A stretch of 64,000 nucleotides of DNA from Bordetella sp. BOR01. GTDB lineage: Bacteria > Pseudomonadota > Gammaproteobacteria > Burkholderiales > Burkholderiaceae_B. Shown one piece after another: positions 34,919 to 43,760 of this stretch (the stretch's first letter is position 1; every line of letters begins with the position of its first letter). A program made the translations under genes and the position numbers. The notes below the pieces were generated by a model that saw nothing but the letters and a program-made list of their open reading frames with translations, ran no database searches and was not told the DNA's origin. The stretch covers positions 806,001 through 870,000 of the forward strand of contig NZ_JAHUWT010000001.1 of the NCBI RefSeq assembly GCF_019218885.1, in the 5' to 3' direction.

Positions 34919-35827
34919 TCAGGCCGTGCAGGCCTGCACGCTGATCGACAGTGACACGGTGGCGGTGTCGCCGGGCTGGACGGCCAGCGCGTCGTCCAGC
35001 ACCCTTGCCGTTTCCACGCATACCATGCGTTGCCATGCATCATTGGCAAAGTCGTCCAGCCGCGCGGCCTTGTCCGCGCCGGGATTCCACACCACCGTTG
35101 AATGCGAACCGGCCGCGCGCAGGCACACCTTGCGGCGCCAACCGGGATCGTGCACGGCAACCGGTGCGGCGGTATCCAGATACAGGCGATCGGTTTCGCC
35201 ATCGAGGATCACCGGGCCTGCCTGCCGCCGGCGTTCCCAGTGCCGGGCCATGTCCAGGTAATTTCGCTCTTGCAGGCCGTGGATTTCGACGCGGCGGCTA
35301 TCCGATACGGCAAAGTAGGTATGCAAGGCCAGGGCCGTCGTGAAGGCCTGCGTGCCCAGGTTGCGTACCGATAGCGCCAGGGCGATGTCCTGCCCGAATC
35401 GCATGCGCATGCTTAGTAGTGCATGGTGCCGCCAGCCCGGGGCGCAGCCGGGCAGGGCGGCGAACCCGAATTCCAGTTCGGCTTCATCGGCTTCGGCATG
35501 CTGCCCGGCCAGGCGCCAATCGGCTTGGCGCACCCAGCCATGCGACGGCGCTCCGGGTGGCGCGGCCACGCTGTCGCGCACGGCTGCCGGGTTGCGCGCA
35601 TAAACGGCAAACCACGGCCAGCACACGGGTATGCCGCCGCGTACCGGTACGCCCGGCAGCAAGTGCGCTTGTTCAGACAACCAGATCAAGGGCCGGCCGT
35701 CGGCCGGCGCATAGCTCAGCAATTGTGCGCCTTGCCGGGCCACCAGCGCGCTGCCATGCGGCGTGCGCACACGCCAGCCGCGCAATTGGCCGATGTTCGC
35801 CGGTTCGATAAGCGCGTGGCCGGTCAT
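34919..35827 (-). CDS. Aldose 1-epimerase/D-hexose-6-phosphate mutarotase family protein
   Basis: The 302-residue protein has the YeaD/hexose-6-phosphate mutarotase pattern: LLPGVPVRGGIPVCWPWFA, PSHGWVRQADW, HTYFAVSDSRRVEIHGL, and VVWNPGADKAARLDDFANDAWQRMVCVE. It equilibrates the anomers of a sugar phosphate. Its start codon overlaps the zeta toxin stop (ATGA), so it is the third gene of a toxin-antitoxin operon, an unusual companion. Function in this context is not known. Confidence 0.9.
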   Translation of the reverse strand: MTGHALIEPANIGQLRGWRVRTPHGSALVARQGAQLLSYAPADGRPLIWLSEQAHLLPGVPVRGGIPVCWPWFAVYARNPAAVRDSVAAPPGAPSHGWVRQADWRLAGQHAEADEAELEFGFAALPGCAPGWRHHALLSMRMRFGQDIALALSVRNLGTQAFTTALALHTYFAVSDSRRVEIHGLQERNYLDMARHWERRRQAGPVILDGETDRLYLDTAAPVAVHDPGWRRKVCLRAAGSHSTVVWNPGADKAARLDDFANDAWQRMVCVETARVLDDALAVQPGDTATVSLSISVQACTA

Positions 35828-36474
35828 GATTGCTCGATCGCTGCCTGCAGGATGGGCCTGGCCCAGGCGGGGGTGGCCGCCTGGCTGGCGGTATCGTCCA
35901 TGGCGGGAAAAGCCAGCTTGCCGCCCAGGGTTTCCATTACCAGTCGTGGCGCCGGGATCTGGGTGCCGGGCGCGGCATCGGTGCTGTTGTCGAACACTTG
36001 CAGCCGCGCCAATACCGGCAGCAGCCGGATCAGGTTCAGCCGCGAAGCCGTCCAGCGCTCATGGATTTTCTCGGTGGGTATCGGGTGCCCGCCATGCGCC
36101 ACTCGCAGTTGCACGCGCGCAATGTGATGCTCTGCCGACGACAGGCCGCAAAACCACATCATCACATCGTGGGTGGGGGCGGCCTGCGCCAGCAATTGCG
36201 GAATGGTACGGGCGCCCAGCGTGGTTTCAAACGCATAGTTGCTGGCCTTGCCGATGGCCGCCTCGAGTCGGGTGCGGCCGTATTCCCACGCGCGCCCGTT
36301 GGCCTGGGCGGCGTCCAGGCCCAGTTGGCCGGCCAATTGGCGGGCATAGGTATCGGGATTGAACCAGGACAGCCCATGTTCGGCCAGCATGGCGCCGCCC
36401 ACCGAACTCTTGCCCGCCCCGTTGACCCCCGCCAGCACAAAGATGAACGGGCGCCTTGTGCGCGCCGGTGCCAT
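35824..36474 (-). CDS. Zeta-toxin-like P-loop kinase (COG4185 type)
   Basis: The 216-residue protein has Walker A GVNGAGKSS (residues 16-24), Asp41 in FNPDTYAR, Glu83 in FETTL, and the hallmark GGHPIPTEKIHERWTASRLNL with Arg140 and Arg145. These match zeta/PezT-type kinases that phosphorylate UDP-sugars in toxin-antitoxin systems. It overlaps the Phd-like gene by one base (TGATG), implying coupled translation. It could act as a toxin neutralised by the upstream gene. Toxicity is inferred from family only. Confidence 0.82.
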   Translation of the reverse strand: MAPARTRRPFIFVLAGVNGAGKSSVGGAMLAEHGLSWFNPDTYARQLAGQLGLDAAQANGRAWEYGRTRLEAAIGKASNYAFETTLGARTIPQLLAQAAPTHDVMMWFCGLSSAEHHIARVQLRVAHGGHPIPTEKIHERWTASRLNLIRLLPVLARLQVFDNSTDAAPGTQIPAPRLVMETLGGKLAFPAMDDTASQAATPAWARPILQAAIEQS

Positions 36475-36821
36475 CAGTAGCTTTCACCCACCTTGGGCGC
36501 ACGTGCCAGCTTGCCCTTGGCCTCGAACAGGGCTTGCAGGTGGTCGCGTGCCTCGGGGCGTTGCAGTACGGCCAGGCGTTCGTCAAAGCGGTTGGCCAGT
36601 TCGTCCAGCACGGCCTGTTCGCGGGACTGGTGTGCCTGGATTTCTTCGGTAAGGTCGCGGTACTGTTGGGCGTCGACCAACACCATTTCCACCACCGAAT
36701 GATTGGTGATGGCCACGCTGCCCGACTGCCGTACCTGGCGTACCACGTCTTTCCAGCGGTTCTTCACTTGGGAAGCGTTCTGGCGGGGCAGGGTGTCAAG
36801 AGACTTCAAAGGCGCAAGCAT
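36474..36821 (-). CDS. Phd/YefM-type antitoxin
   Basis: Start chosen at MLAPLKSLDTLPRQ (36821), giving 115 residues. An N-terminal Phd/YefM domain is visible (NASQVKNRWKDVVRQVRQSGSVAITNHSVVEMVLVDAQQYRDL), followed by a helical C-terminal extension that probably wraps the toxin. Phd proteins bind palindromes in their own promoter, and two palindromes cover this gene's promoter. Zeta-type toxins normally pair with epsilon antitoxins, so a Phd partner is a variant arrangement. Confidence 0.82.
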   Translation of the reverse strand: MLAPLKSLDTLPRQNASQVKNRWKDVVRQVRQSGSVAITNHSVVEMVLVDAQQYRDLTEEIQAHQSREQAVLDELANRFDERLAVLQRPEARDHLQALFEAKGKLARAPKVGESY

Positions 36822-36844
36822 GGCGGCGTCCGTCAAGACTAGGT

Positions 36845-36889
36845 TATGGCTATTATGGCAAAAATAGCCATAATGGTCAAAATTTGACC
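36845..36889 (-). promoter_or_regulatory. Antitoxin promoter covered by nested palindromes
   Basis: Minus strand: TTGACC (36875-36880), a 17-base spacer, then CATAAT (36852-36857). The promoter is overlaid by ATTATGGC/GCCATAAT (36852-36859 and 36867-36874, 7-base spacer). A second pair TATGGCTA/TAGCCATA (36845-36852 and 36865-36872) shares the right half. A separate perfect palindrome GGTCAAAATTTGACC spans 36875-36889. The geometry suggests cooperative autorepression by the Phd-like protein, and possibly control of the divergent LysR. Confidence 0.65.
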
Positions 36890-36960
36890 GGACCCAGGGC
36901 AATGCCGGCAGCAGACGGCCGCGGGCAAGCGCCGGTACCTACAGAGAGAAGCAGGCCATC

Positions 36961-37839
36961 ATGGTTCGAATCGGACTTCACCACCTTGAGACCTTGTGCT
37001 GCATACAGCGCCTTGGCTCTTTCTCCGCCGCGGCAGAACGATTGAACACGACCCAGTCGGCGATTTCCAGCCGTGTGCGGGAACTGGAGACGCGGCTCAA
37101 GACGCGCATCTTCCGTAAAGAGGGCAGGCGCATGCTGCTCACGGTACAAGGGCGCGACCTGGTACAGCGCTGCGAGCCGCTGCTTCAGCAGATGAATGAG
37201 GTCCTGTTGTCGGCCGGGGATGCCAACGAGCCATCCGGAATGGTGTCGCTGGGCCTGGGCGAGTCTGCGGCCATGGTTTGCCTGCCGCCTTTCCTGCACG
37301 ACATGTCCACCGTGATGCCGAAGATGGGCTGGAACATCACTGTCGATGTGACACCGAACCTGCGGCAGAAGCTTCTCGACGGAGAACTGGATATCGTGGT
37401 GATGGCAGGGCCTCTGGATGCGGCAGAACTGGTCGTCACGCCCATCGGGCCAGTCAATCTGTCCTGGATGGCGGCATCATCATTTTTTGAAGCGCACGGA
37501 AGCTCGGCTTCACTGAAAGATGGGCCGGTGTGGTCGCTTCCACGCCCGTCGTACCATCATCGGGTCGTTGCCGGCGCAATGCGCGCGTGCGGGCTTTCCA
37601 CCTCGGGCATCAATACCTGCAATCATGTGCAGACACTAATAGAAATAGTCAAATCGGGACGAGGCATGGGCCTGCTGCCCGAGCAGCAGGTAACGCACAG
37701 TCTGGCCACCGGCGCGCTGCGGCGGCTCGAGATGCGGCAGCCGACTTATGCGATTGAATTCCTGGCCGCCAGGCGCCATGAAGAAACCGATCCCATCATC
37801 CTGAATGTCTTCCAACAAGTCCTCAAGATGACGATCTGA
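36961..37839 (+). CDS. LysR-family transcriptional regulator
   Basis: The 292-residue regulator begins MVRIGLHHLETLCCIQRLGSFSAAAERLNTTQSAISSRVRELETRL with the HTH at 1-60. The effector domain follows. It lies next to the Bug-type gene on the opposite strand (convergent) and is the likely regulator of the adjacent Bug/amidase divergent promoter, which carries two inverted repeats. No strong ribosome-binding site is seen. Confidence 0.9.
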   Translation: MVRIGLHHLETLCCIQRLGSFSAAAERLNTTQSAISSRVRELETRLKTRIFRKEGRRMLLTVQGRDLVQRCEPLLQQMNEVLLSAGDANEPSGMVSLGLGESAAMVCLPPFLHDMSTVMPKMGWNITVDVTPNLRQKLLDGELDIVVMAGPLDAAELVVTPIGPVNLSWMAASSFFEAHGSSASLKDGPVWSLPRPSYHHRVVAGAMRACGLSTSGINTCNHVQTLIEIVKSGRGMGLLPEQQVTHSLATGALRRLEMRQPTYAIEFLAARRHEETDPIILNVFQQVLKMTI

Positions 37840-37898
37840 CCCAGGGCCTGGTGATCGGATCGGTCCCGCCCGCAGTCATCCAATGCCGAGAAGAAATT

Positions 37899-38888
37899 TC
37901 AATCGGCTGGCTTGAAACCCGTAAGCCGGACCATGCCACGATATTTCTCGATCTCTTTTGCGTAGAAATCTTCCGCTTCTGAAAGAGACATGCGTTGCCA
38001 GACCCGCCGACCATCACCCTCGAGCCCCTGGATGACGGCGGGCGATTCCACGATATTTCCGATCGCCGCGTTCAGCGCCTGGCGAACCGCCAGCGGCGTG
38101 CCTTTCTTGACGTAGTAGGCGGCGTTGCTTGCGTAGTCCATGTCCTTGAAGACAGAACGCTCTGCCAGGCTCGGCAAATGCGCGAGCTCTTTCGGCTTGT
38201 CCTGAGACAGATTGGCGATGATGCGATACCGGCCTTCTTTGTCGAACTGCAGCATCGAGGTCGAGAACGCCATGATGGTGAAGTCGATCCGATCGCCAAG
38301 AATATCCTGCACGATGGGGGCGCTGCCTTTGTACGGGATGAAATTCAGCTGCGCATCGGCTTTCTTGGCCATGCTGCCGGGAATCAGGTGGTACAGGGAA
38401 CCCACGCCCGGGATGCCGCAAGTGATGGGTTCGGAATGGCTTCTCGAGCGCATGAGCCGGATGAATTCGTCCAGGTTCTTCACTGGCAATCCCTTGCGCA
38501 CCACCAGCACCAGGCGCGTCGTCGTGACCGGATGCACGATCTCGAAATCGGAGACGTCATAACGGATGCCCTGCATCGTGAGCGGCGGCAGGATCAGTTC
38601 ATTCTGCGATCCCTGGTACAGCATCTGGCCATTGGCCGGCGCGTTGAGCATTTTCTGGGCCGCGATGGCGCCGGTGGCGCCTCCGATATTCTCGACAACC
38701 ACCGTGGCACCCAGCTCGCGATGCAGGGGCTCCGCGAAAAGCCGCGCGGTAAAGTCGCTTGCGCCGCCGGCAGGGTACGGGACGACAAGCGATACCGGAC
38801 CTGCGATCTTGCTTGCCGGTGCCTGGGCGTGCAGCAGCGGCGCGGCTCCGAACACAAGCCCCATGAACAGGGCCTTGGCGATACGCAT
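37899..38888 (-). CDS. Bug/TctC-family extracytoplasmic solute-binding protein
   Basis: This 329-residue protein starts at MRIAKALFMGLVFG (38888) with an AGGGG site and has a signal peptide (residues 1-22, ending HAQA). Bug motifs are visible: VVPYPAGGASDFTAR, VVVENIGGATGAIAAQ and FIPYKGSAPIVQDILGDRIDF. It binds a carboxylate-type ligand in the periplasm. No TctAB membrane partners are near, as is common in Bordetella. It is divergent from the amidase gene and may deliver its substrate. Confidence 0.92.
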   Translation of the reverse strand: MRIAKALFMGLVFGAAPLLHAQAPASKIAGPVSLVVPYPAGGASDFTARLFAEPLHRELGATVVVENIGGATGAIAAQKMLNAPANGQMLYQGSQNELILPPLTMQGIRYDVSDFEIVHPVTTTRLVLVVRKGLPVKNLDEFIRLMRSRSHSEPITCGIPGVGSLYHLIPGSMAKKADAQLNFIPYKGSAPIVQDILGDRIDFTIMAFSTSMLQFDKEGRYRIIANLSQDKPKELAHLPSLAERSVFKDMDYASNAAYYVKKGTPLAVRQALNAAIGNIVESPAVIQGLEGDGRRVWQRMSLSEAEDFYAKEIEKYRGMVRLTGFKPAD

Positions 38889-38966
38889 GGATTTCCCCTT
38901 GAAGTTTTGAAAAACCGGTGAAAGGCGCCCTGATGATAAGAACGATCGGGCCGTCCAGGGGCGAGA

Positions 38967-39021
38967 TTTTTCGATGGAAATCCATCGGAAAATCGATTGG
39001 TACGCTGCCCGGCCAATCGAT
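38967..39021. promoter_or_regulatory. Two inverted repeats in the Bug-amidase divergent promoter
   Basis: The first repeat is TTTT-t-CGATGG AAAT CCATCG-g-AAAA (38967-38992; 10 pairs, one mismatch). The second pairs ATCGATTGG (38992-39000) with CCAATCGAT (39013-39021), perfect with a 12-base spacer. Together they look like LysR-type recognition and activation sites between genes 180 bases apart. The GATTGG/CCAATC half-site recurs upstream of the CN-hydrolase gene (42744-42758). Confidence 0.55.
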
Positions 39022-39067
39022 AAACTGCCAGTCCGCATATTCCAACACGCAGACCAGGGAGCTATCG

Positions 39068-40495
39068 ATGGCGATATTCCATGAGTACGATGACTATGAT
39101 GGCCTTGGCCTGGCCGAGCTCATTCGCCGTGGCGATGTATCCCCGGACGATCTGCTGGACACGGCAATGGCGCGGGTGACGGAAAGAAATCCAAAGATCA
39201 ATGCTTTCGCGTCGTTGTTCGAGGCCCGCGCCCGCGGCGATATTCGCGCCGGTTTGCCGGCGGGCCCGTTTTGTGGCGTGCCGTTTGCACTGAAAGATCT
39301 ATTCATGCATTTCAAGGGCGAAGTAACCGGCAACGGATCCCGGTTCTGGGACGGGGCCGTGGCAACGCACGATAGCGAGCTATTCGCCCGATATCGCCGT
39401 GCAGGCTTTGCCATCTTTGGCAAGACGACGACGTCGCAACTGGGTCTCGGCCCTGCAACTGAAACACGTGCTTATGGCGTGACGCGCAATCCCTGGGACC
39501 TGGGCCGCACCTCGGGCGGATCCAGCGGCGGGGCGGCGGCTGTGGTCGCGGCCGGCATCCTGCCGCTGGCGCATGCCAGCGACAGCGGCGGCTCGACACG
39601 CATTCCCGCGTCTTGTTGCGGCCTGTTCGGATTGAAACCGACGCGCGGACGGATGCCGATGGGGCCGGACCGCGGGGAGTCCAGCGGTGGCCTCGGCTCG
39701 GCGCATGCCGTGACTCGTACCGTGCGAGACAGTGCCGCGCTGCTCGATGCCACGGCCGGCAGCGACCTTGGCGCCCCGTACGGAATCATGCCGCCGCAAC
39801 GGCCCTGGCTCGACGAGGTGGGCGCGAAACCGGGCCGCCTGCGCATTGCCGTGTGGAACGAGCCACCGGAAGGCGTGGTCGTGCATCAGGACTGCATTCG
39901 CGCCCTGGAAGATGCCGCGGCGCTATGCCGGGACCTGGGCCATGTCGTCGATATCGTTCCGCCCGCTGTCGACATGGCAGCATTGGACCGCAACGGTGTG
40001 GTCGTGCTGGCAGCCTCGACGCGGCTATTGATCGAGGCGCGCGCATCGGAGCTCGGCCGATCCCCCGGACAAGACGATCTCGAACCGGCTGCCCGGACCC
40101 TCTGGGAAGCGGCGGGCAACTATTCCGCACTCGACTACGCCAACGCTATTGCGGCATACCATCGGGCAGGGCGGCAGCTTGCCGCCTTCCAGTCCGAATG
40201 GGATCTCATCTTGACGCCAACGCTCGCACAGCCTCCGGTAGAGGTCGGTACCATCACCACTTCGGATGTGGATAGCGAGGGTTTCCGCCCGCGCAGCCGC
40301 GCGTTCAACCCTTTCTGCTCGCTTGCCAACCGAACCGGCGTGCCCGCCTGCTCGGTTCCTTTGTACTGGAACAGCGCAGACCTGCCGATCGGCGTGCAGT
40401 TCATGGCACGTTTCGGCGACGAGGCGACGTTGTTCCAGATCGCGTCGCAGCTGGAACAGGCACGGCCCTGGTCGCAACGCAGCGCGCCGCTATAG
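39068..40495 (+). CDS. Amidase signature family amidase
   Basis: The 475-residue enzyme has the amidase signature triad: Lys76 (ALKDLF), cis-Ser in [12 protein letters not shown] (around S152) and nucleophile Ser176 in [10 protein letters not shown]. The C-terminal half has the usual [18 protein letters not shown] and [22 protein letters not shown]. It hydrolyses an amide to an acid plus ammonia; the substrate is unknown. A good AGGGAG site precedes the ATG. It is divergent from the Bug gene and convergent with the MFS gene. Confidence 0.93.
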   Translation: MAIFHEYDDYDGLGLAELIRRGDVSPDDLLDTAMARVTERNPKINAFASLFEARARGDIRAGLPAGPFCGVPFALKDLFMHFKGEVTGNGSRFWDGAVATHDSELFARYRRAGFAIFGKTTTSQLGLGPATETRAYGVTRNPWDLGRTSGGSSGGAAAVVAAGILPLAHASDSGGSTRIPASCCGLFGLKPTRGRMPMGPDRGESSGGLGSAHAVTRTVRDSAALLDATAGSDLGAPYGIMPPQRPWLDEVGAKPGRLRIAVWNEPPEGVVVHQDCIRALEDAAALCRDLGHVVDIVPPAVDMAALDRNGVVVLAASTRLLIEARASELGRSPGQDDLEPAARTLWEAAGNYSALDYANAIAAYHRAGRQLAAFQSEWDLILTPTLAQPPVEVGTITTSDVDSEGFRPRSRAFNPFCSLANRTGVPACSVPLYWNSADLPIGVQFMARFGDEATLFQIASQLEQARPWSQRSAPL

Positions 40496-40542
40496 AACAG
40501 CGCAATTCTGGAAAGCCTGCTGTCGACACCAGCGGAAGATAA

Positions 40543-41832
40543 TCACAGCGCAGCGCCTTCGTGGGCCGTCATGGCCCGCTTGGAAGTCTCAGGCAGGAAC
40601 AGGCACACCACCAGCACGGCCACCGACACGACCGCCATATAACCTGCCGGGGCAAGTAGCGAGCCGGTTTGAAGCACCAGCCATGCGCCAAGAAAGGGGG
40701 CAGTTCCTCCGAAAATGGTGTACGCGAGGTTGTAGCTGATGGCCGAGGCGCTGAAACGCGTCTTGGTCGGGAACAGCTCCAGCAGCGCAATGCCAACCGG
40801 CCCGGAAAACATGCCCATGCCCACGGCAAGCAGCGTCTGCGCGAAGATCGCCGATGGCAGCGTTGCCTTGGATGCGAGGATATAGGCGGGAATACTGATG
40901 CACGCGTTGAACAGCAGGGCCGCCAGCAGCATGGGCTTGCGGCCGACACGGTCCGACAGGTATCCGCCAAGAATCATCGTGAAGAACGCAACGAGCATGG
41001 CGATACTGTTGGCGATCAGCGCGTCGCTGCGGCTCATTCCCACCGATGCGGTCAGGAACGTGACGAAATAGCCCGACAAGGTATAGAAGGCAAGGCTCGA
41101 GAAGGCGGCCAGGCTGAAGCCGAAGGCCATCTGTTTGCGTTGGTCTCGCAGCGCTTCCTTGATGGGGCTGTGAGATATCTGCCTGGCGGCCTGCGCCTTC
41201 TGGAACATCGGCGATTCGTCGACTTTGGTCCGGATGTACAGGCCCACCAGCGCCATGGGGCCGCCCAGGATGAAGGGAATCCGCCAGCCCCAGGCTTCGT
41301 AAGTGGCTTCGCCCATCAGTTGGGTCAGCAGCAGGATCAGCAAGGCGGCAAAGACCGGTGGCAGATTTGCAAATGAGTACGTCAGCGCCACATGCAGGCC
41401 GCGGCGGTCTGGCGGGGCGTGCTCGGCGACGAACGAGTTCGAGCCCACTGTTTCGCCCGCGGCGGACAAGCCTTGGATCAGCCTGAGCAGCACCAGGCAG
41501 ATCGGCGCCCAGACGCCGATCTGGGCGTAGGTGGGCAGCAACCCGATCAGCAGGGTGGATGCGCCCATTGAAAGAATGATGCCGGCAAGAATCGCCTTGC
41601 GTCCGTAGCGGTCCCCCAGGCTGCCGAAAATGAAGCCGCCCAGGGGTCGCATGATAAATCCGACCCCGTAGACAGCCAGGGCGGACAACAGCGCTGTGGT
41701 GGGATCCGAGCTCGGAAAGAACAGCTTGGCAATGACCGTGGCAGAGTAGGCGTACACCACGAAGTCGTACCACTCTACAAATTGCCCCAGGGCCGCTGAG
41801 TACAACACCTTCTTGTTGCTGCGAACGGACAT
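40543..41832 (-). CDS. MFS transporter, metabolite:H+ symporter (MHS) family
   Basis: The 429-residue protein starts at ATG 41832 with GAGGAAG 7-8 bases upstream; the TTG at 41847 is less likely. It has about 12 hydrophobic segments and MHS motifs: SAALGQFVEWYDFVVYAY at the start, GSLGDRYGRKAIL and GGYLSDRVGRKPML loops, and FPETSKR-like 'FLPETSKRAMTAHE' at the end. Family members import organic acids or compatible solutes. It lies in an operon with the nitrilase-like gene (55 bases upstream) and probably imports the same pathway's substrate. Confidence 0.93.
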   Translation of the reverse strand: MSVRSNKKVLYSAALGQFVEWYDFVVYAYSATVIAKLFFPSSDPTTALLSALAVYGVGFIMRPLGGFIFGSLGDRYGRKAILAGIILSMGASTLLIGLLPTYAQIGVWAPICLVLLRLIQGLSAAGETVGSNSFVAEHAPPDRRGLHVALTYSFANLPPVFAALLILLLTQLMGEATYEAWGWRIPFILGGPMALVGLYIRTKVDESPMFQKAQAARQISHSPIKEALRDQRKQMAFGFSLAAFSSLAFYTLSGYFVTFLTASVGMSRSDALIANSIAMLVAFFTMILGGYLSDRVGRKPMLLAALLFNACISIPAYILASKATLPSAIFAQTLLAVGMGMFSGPVGIALLELFPTKTRFSASAISYNLAYTIFGGTAPFLGAWLVLQTGSLLAPAGYMAVVSVAVLVVCLFLPETSKRAMTAHEGAAL

Positions 41833-41887
41833 TCTTGTCTTCCTCAATTTTTTCGCTGGTCGTCCCGCGCCAGCCGTTTTCAGATAC

Positions 41888-42691
41888 TCAGGCCGCCGCT
41901 ATGCGGTAGCGCCGGTGCGCCAGGCAAGGCAGCATCTCTCGTACCTCGCCAAGATGCTCAAGATCTATGCTGGCGATGGCAATGCCTTCCGTGCGGGCAA
42001 CGCCGGCAAGCGTCAGTCCGTTCGCATCCAGGATCATGCTCAGGCCAACCGATTCCGGCGGCGGCTGGCAAGGGGCAAGCACGAAGCACGTATTCTCGAT
42101 GGCGCGTGCGCGCAGCAGCGACTCCCAGTGCAGTTCCTTCAGGCTTCCGGCGATCCAGCCGGCGCCATAAACGAGCACATCGGCTCCTTTGTCGACGGCA
42201 ATCCTGGCAATTTCCGGAAACCGCAAGTCATAGCAATTCAGGATGCCGAACTTGATGCCATCGATGTCGGCCACATAGACTTCATCATGATTGGGCTTCA
42301 AGGGCGCATGCCGGTTCTTTGCCGATTCCTGGAAGCTGAAGGCGTCGTAGAGATGCACCTTCTCGTAGCGCCCGCCGATCTGCCCATCCCGGTTCGCATG
42401 AACGAAGACGTTGCTCGAGCGTTCTTCGCCGCTGGGTTCGTAGACGCCGATGAAGACGTCGATCCGATGCTCTTTGGCGGCGGCGGCCACGGCCTGGATG
42501 AAGCCCGCCGAGGATTGCTCCGCGTGCGCACGCAGCTCATCGCGGGTCGACTCGAAAGCCACCATGCTGGCCTCGGGAAAGGCGATGACCCGGGCGCCTT
42601 CCTGGGCGGCCGCGCCGATGTGCCCGAGCACCGTGGCCAGGTTATCTCGAACCTGCGGCGTGCTCTTGAATTGCGAGACCGATACCTTCAT
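41888..42691 (-). CDS. Carbon-nitrogen hydrolase (nitrilase superfamily)
   Basis: This 267-residue enzyme has the Glu-Lys-Cys triad: Glu40 (FPEAS), Lys111 (YEKVHLYD) and Cys153 (NCYDLRFPE). ATG 42691 has the ideal spacing to AAGGAGG; the ATG at 42697 lies only one base after the site and is unlikely to be used. It hydrolyses a nitrile or amide C-N bond in an acid pathway. It precedes the MHS transporter on the same strand and is divergent from a LysR regulator. With the amidase nearby, a C-N substrate seems likely. Confidence 0.92.
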   Translation of the reverse strand: MKVSVSQFKSTPQVRDNLATVLGHIGAAAQEGARVIAFPEASMVAFESTRDELRAHAEQSSAGFIQAVAAAAKEHRIDVFIGVYEPSGEERSSNVFVHANRDGQIGGRYEKVHLYDAFSFQESAKNRHAPLKPNHDEVYVADIDGIKFGILNCYDLRFPEIARIAVDKGADVLVYGAGWIAGSLKELHWESLLRARAIENTCFVLAPCQPPPESVGLSMILDANGLTLAGVARTEGIAIASIDLEHLGEVREMLPCLAHRRYRIAAA

Positions 42692-42743
42692 CCACATGCC
42701 TCCTTGTGCAGACAGCCATGATGGCAAGGCATGGCAGGGCCGT

Positions 42744-42785
42744 CCAATACTTGATTGGGCAGAACTGATAACATAAAAGGTATCA
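42744..42785. promoter_or_regulatory. Inverted repeats in the nitrilase-LysR divergent region
   Basis: CCAAT-acttg-ATTGG (42744-42758) is a perfect inverted repeat, and TGATA...TATCA (42766-42785) abuts the LysR start codon. They fit a LysR-type recognition site plus an autoregulatory site. The CCAAT/ATTGG core is shared with the repeat near 39000. Confidence 0.5.
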
Positions 42786-43757
42786 ATGGAACATTTGCCA
42801 TCCATCCGCCGGCTGCAACTTTTCGAAGAGCTGGGGCGCCAATTGAACTTCCGCAGAACCGCGGAGGCGATCGGCATCGCCCAGCCCGCGCTTACGCGCG
42901 CCATCAAGCAGCTTGAAGATGAACTGGGGTTCGAGCTTTTCGCGCGTACCAGCAGAAGCACGCAACTGACCCCCGCCGGACGCATCCTTCACCTGCGGGT
43001 GGGGCAGTGGCTGCAAGACATGGACGTGTCCATCCGCGATTGTCGCCGGCTGGCACAGGGCGGCGGCCGCAGGCGCCTGTTGCTGGGCTATTCGGCGCAG
43101 GCATCGCAAGGGCAAATGTCCCAGTATCTTTTCAGGTTCGGCCTGCAGAACAGCGACATCGAACTCAACCTTAGGCAACTGCCCTCGGAAGCGGCGTACG
43201 AGGAAATTGCAGCGGGTGATTTGCACGGCGCCTTTGTGCTGCAAGACGACGCGGCGCTGAACGAGCTGGACTTGCAGTCCATGCCAGTCGAACGGCAGGA
43301 GATGGTGGTGCTTTGTTCGGCCAATCACCCCCTGGCCGGCCGCGGGAAAATCCCTGCCGAAGAACTGCATCATTGGGAACTTGCGATCGGCAGCGCTGCC
43401 AGGTGGCAGGTGTTTCGCCGGTCGGTACTGGCGCAATTGGCTCGCCTGGGCGTGACTCCCAAGCTCGCTTACGAGGCCGATGACACCCCCTTGCTCCTGG
43501 AGGCCATCGCCCAGGGCGAGTATCTGGGCGTGTACGGCTCCAGCATCGTGGGCCATCTGCCTCACCACTTGGTGGCCCTTACGCTCGCGGAGGACATTTC
43601 GCTTGCGATTTGTTTTGCCCATCGTGCCAGGCCGGCGGAGGCAGTGTGCGACCTGTTGGGGTTCCTGAGCGAGGCGGTCGATCTGGATAGACTAGCGCCG
43701 GATGCGCCAGCAGCCATGCATGATCGTTTGTCTGCCGCTTGGCGTGACGTGGACTAG
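42786..43757 (+). CDS. LysR-family transcriptional regulator
   Basis: The 323-residue regulator has an HTH at about residues 8-65 (LQLFEELGRQLNFRRTAEAIGIAQPALTRAIKQLEDELGFELFART) and an effector domain. It is divergent from the nitrilase-MFS operon, so it likely controls it. A second LysR gene starts 3 bases after its stop. Confidence 0.92.
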   Translation: MEHLPSIRRLQLFEELGRQLNFRRTAEAIGIAQPALTRAIKQLEDELGFELFARTSRSTQLTPAGRILHLRVGQWLQDMDVSIRDCRRLAQGGGRRRLLLGYSAQASQGQMSQYLFRFGLQNSDIELNLRQLPSEAAYEEIAAGDLHGAFVLQDDAALNELDLQSMPVERQEMVVLCSANHPLAGRGKIPAEELHHWELAIGSAARWQVFRRSVLAQLARLGVTPKLAYEADDTPLLLEAIAQGEYLGVYGSSIVGHLPHHLVALTLAEDISLAICFAHRARPAEAVCDLLGFLSEAVDLDRLAPDAPAAMHDRLSAAWRDVD

Positions 43758-43760
43758 CAC

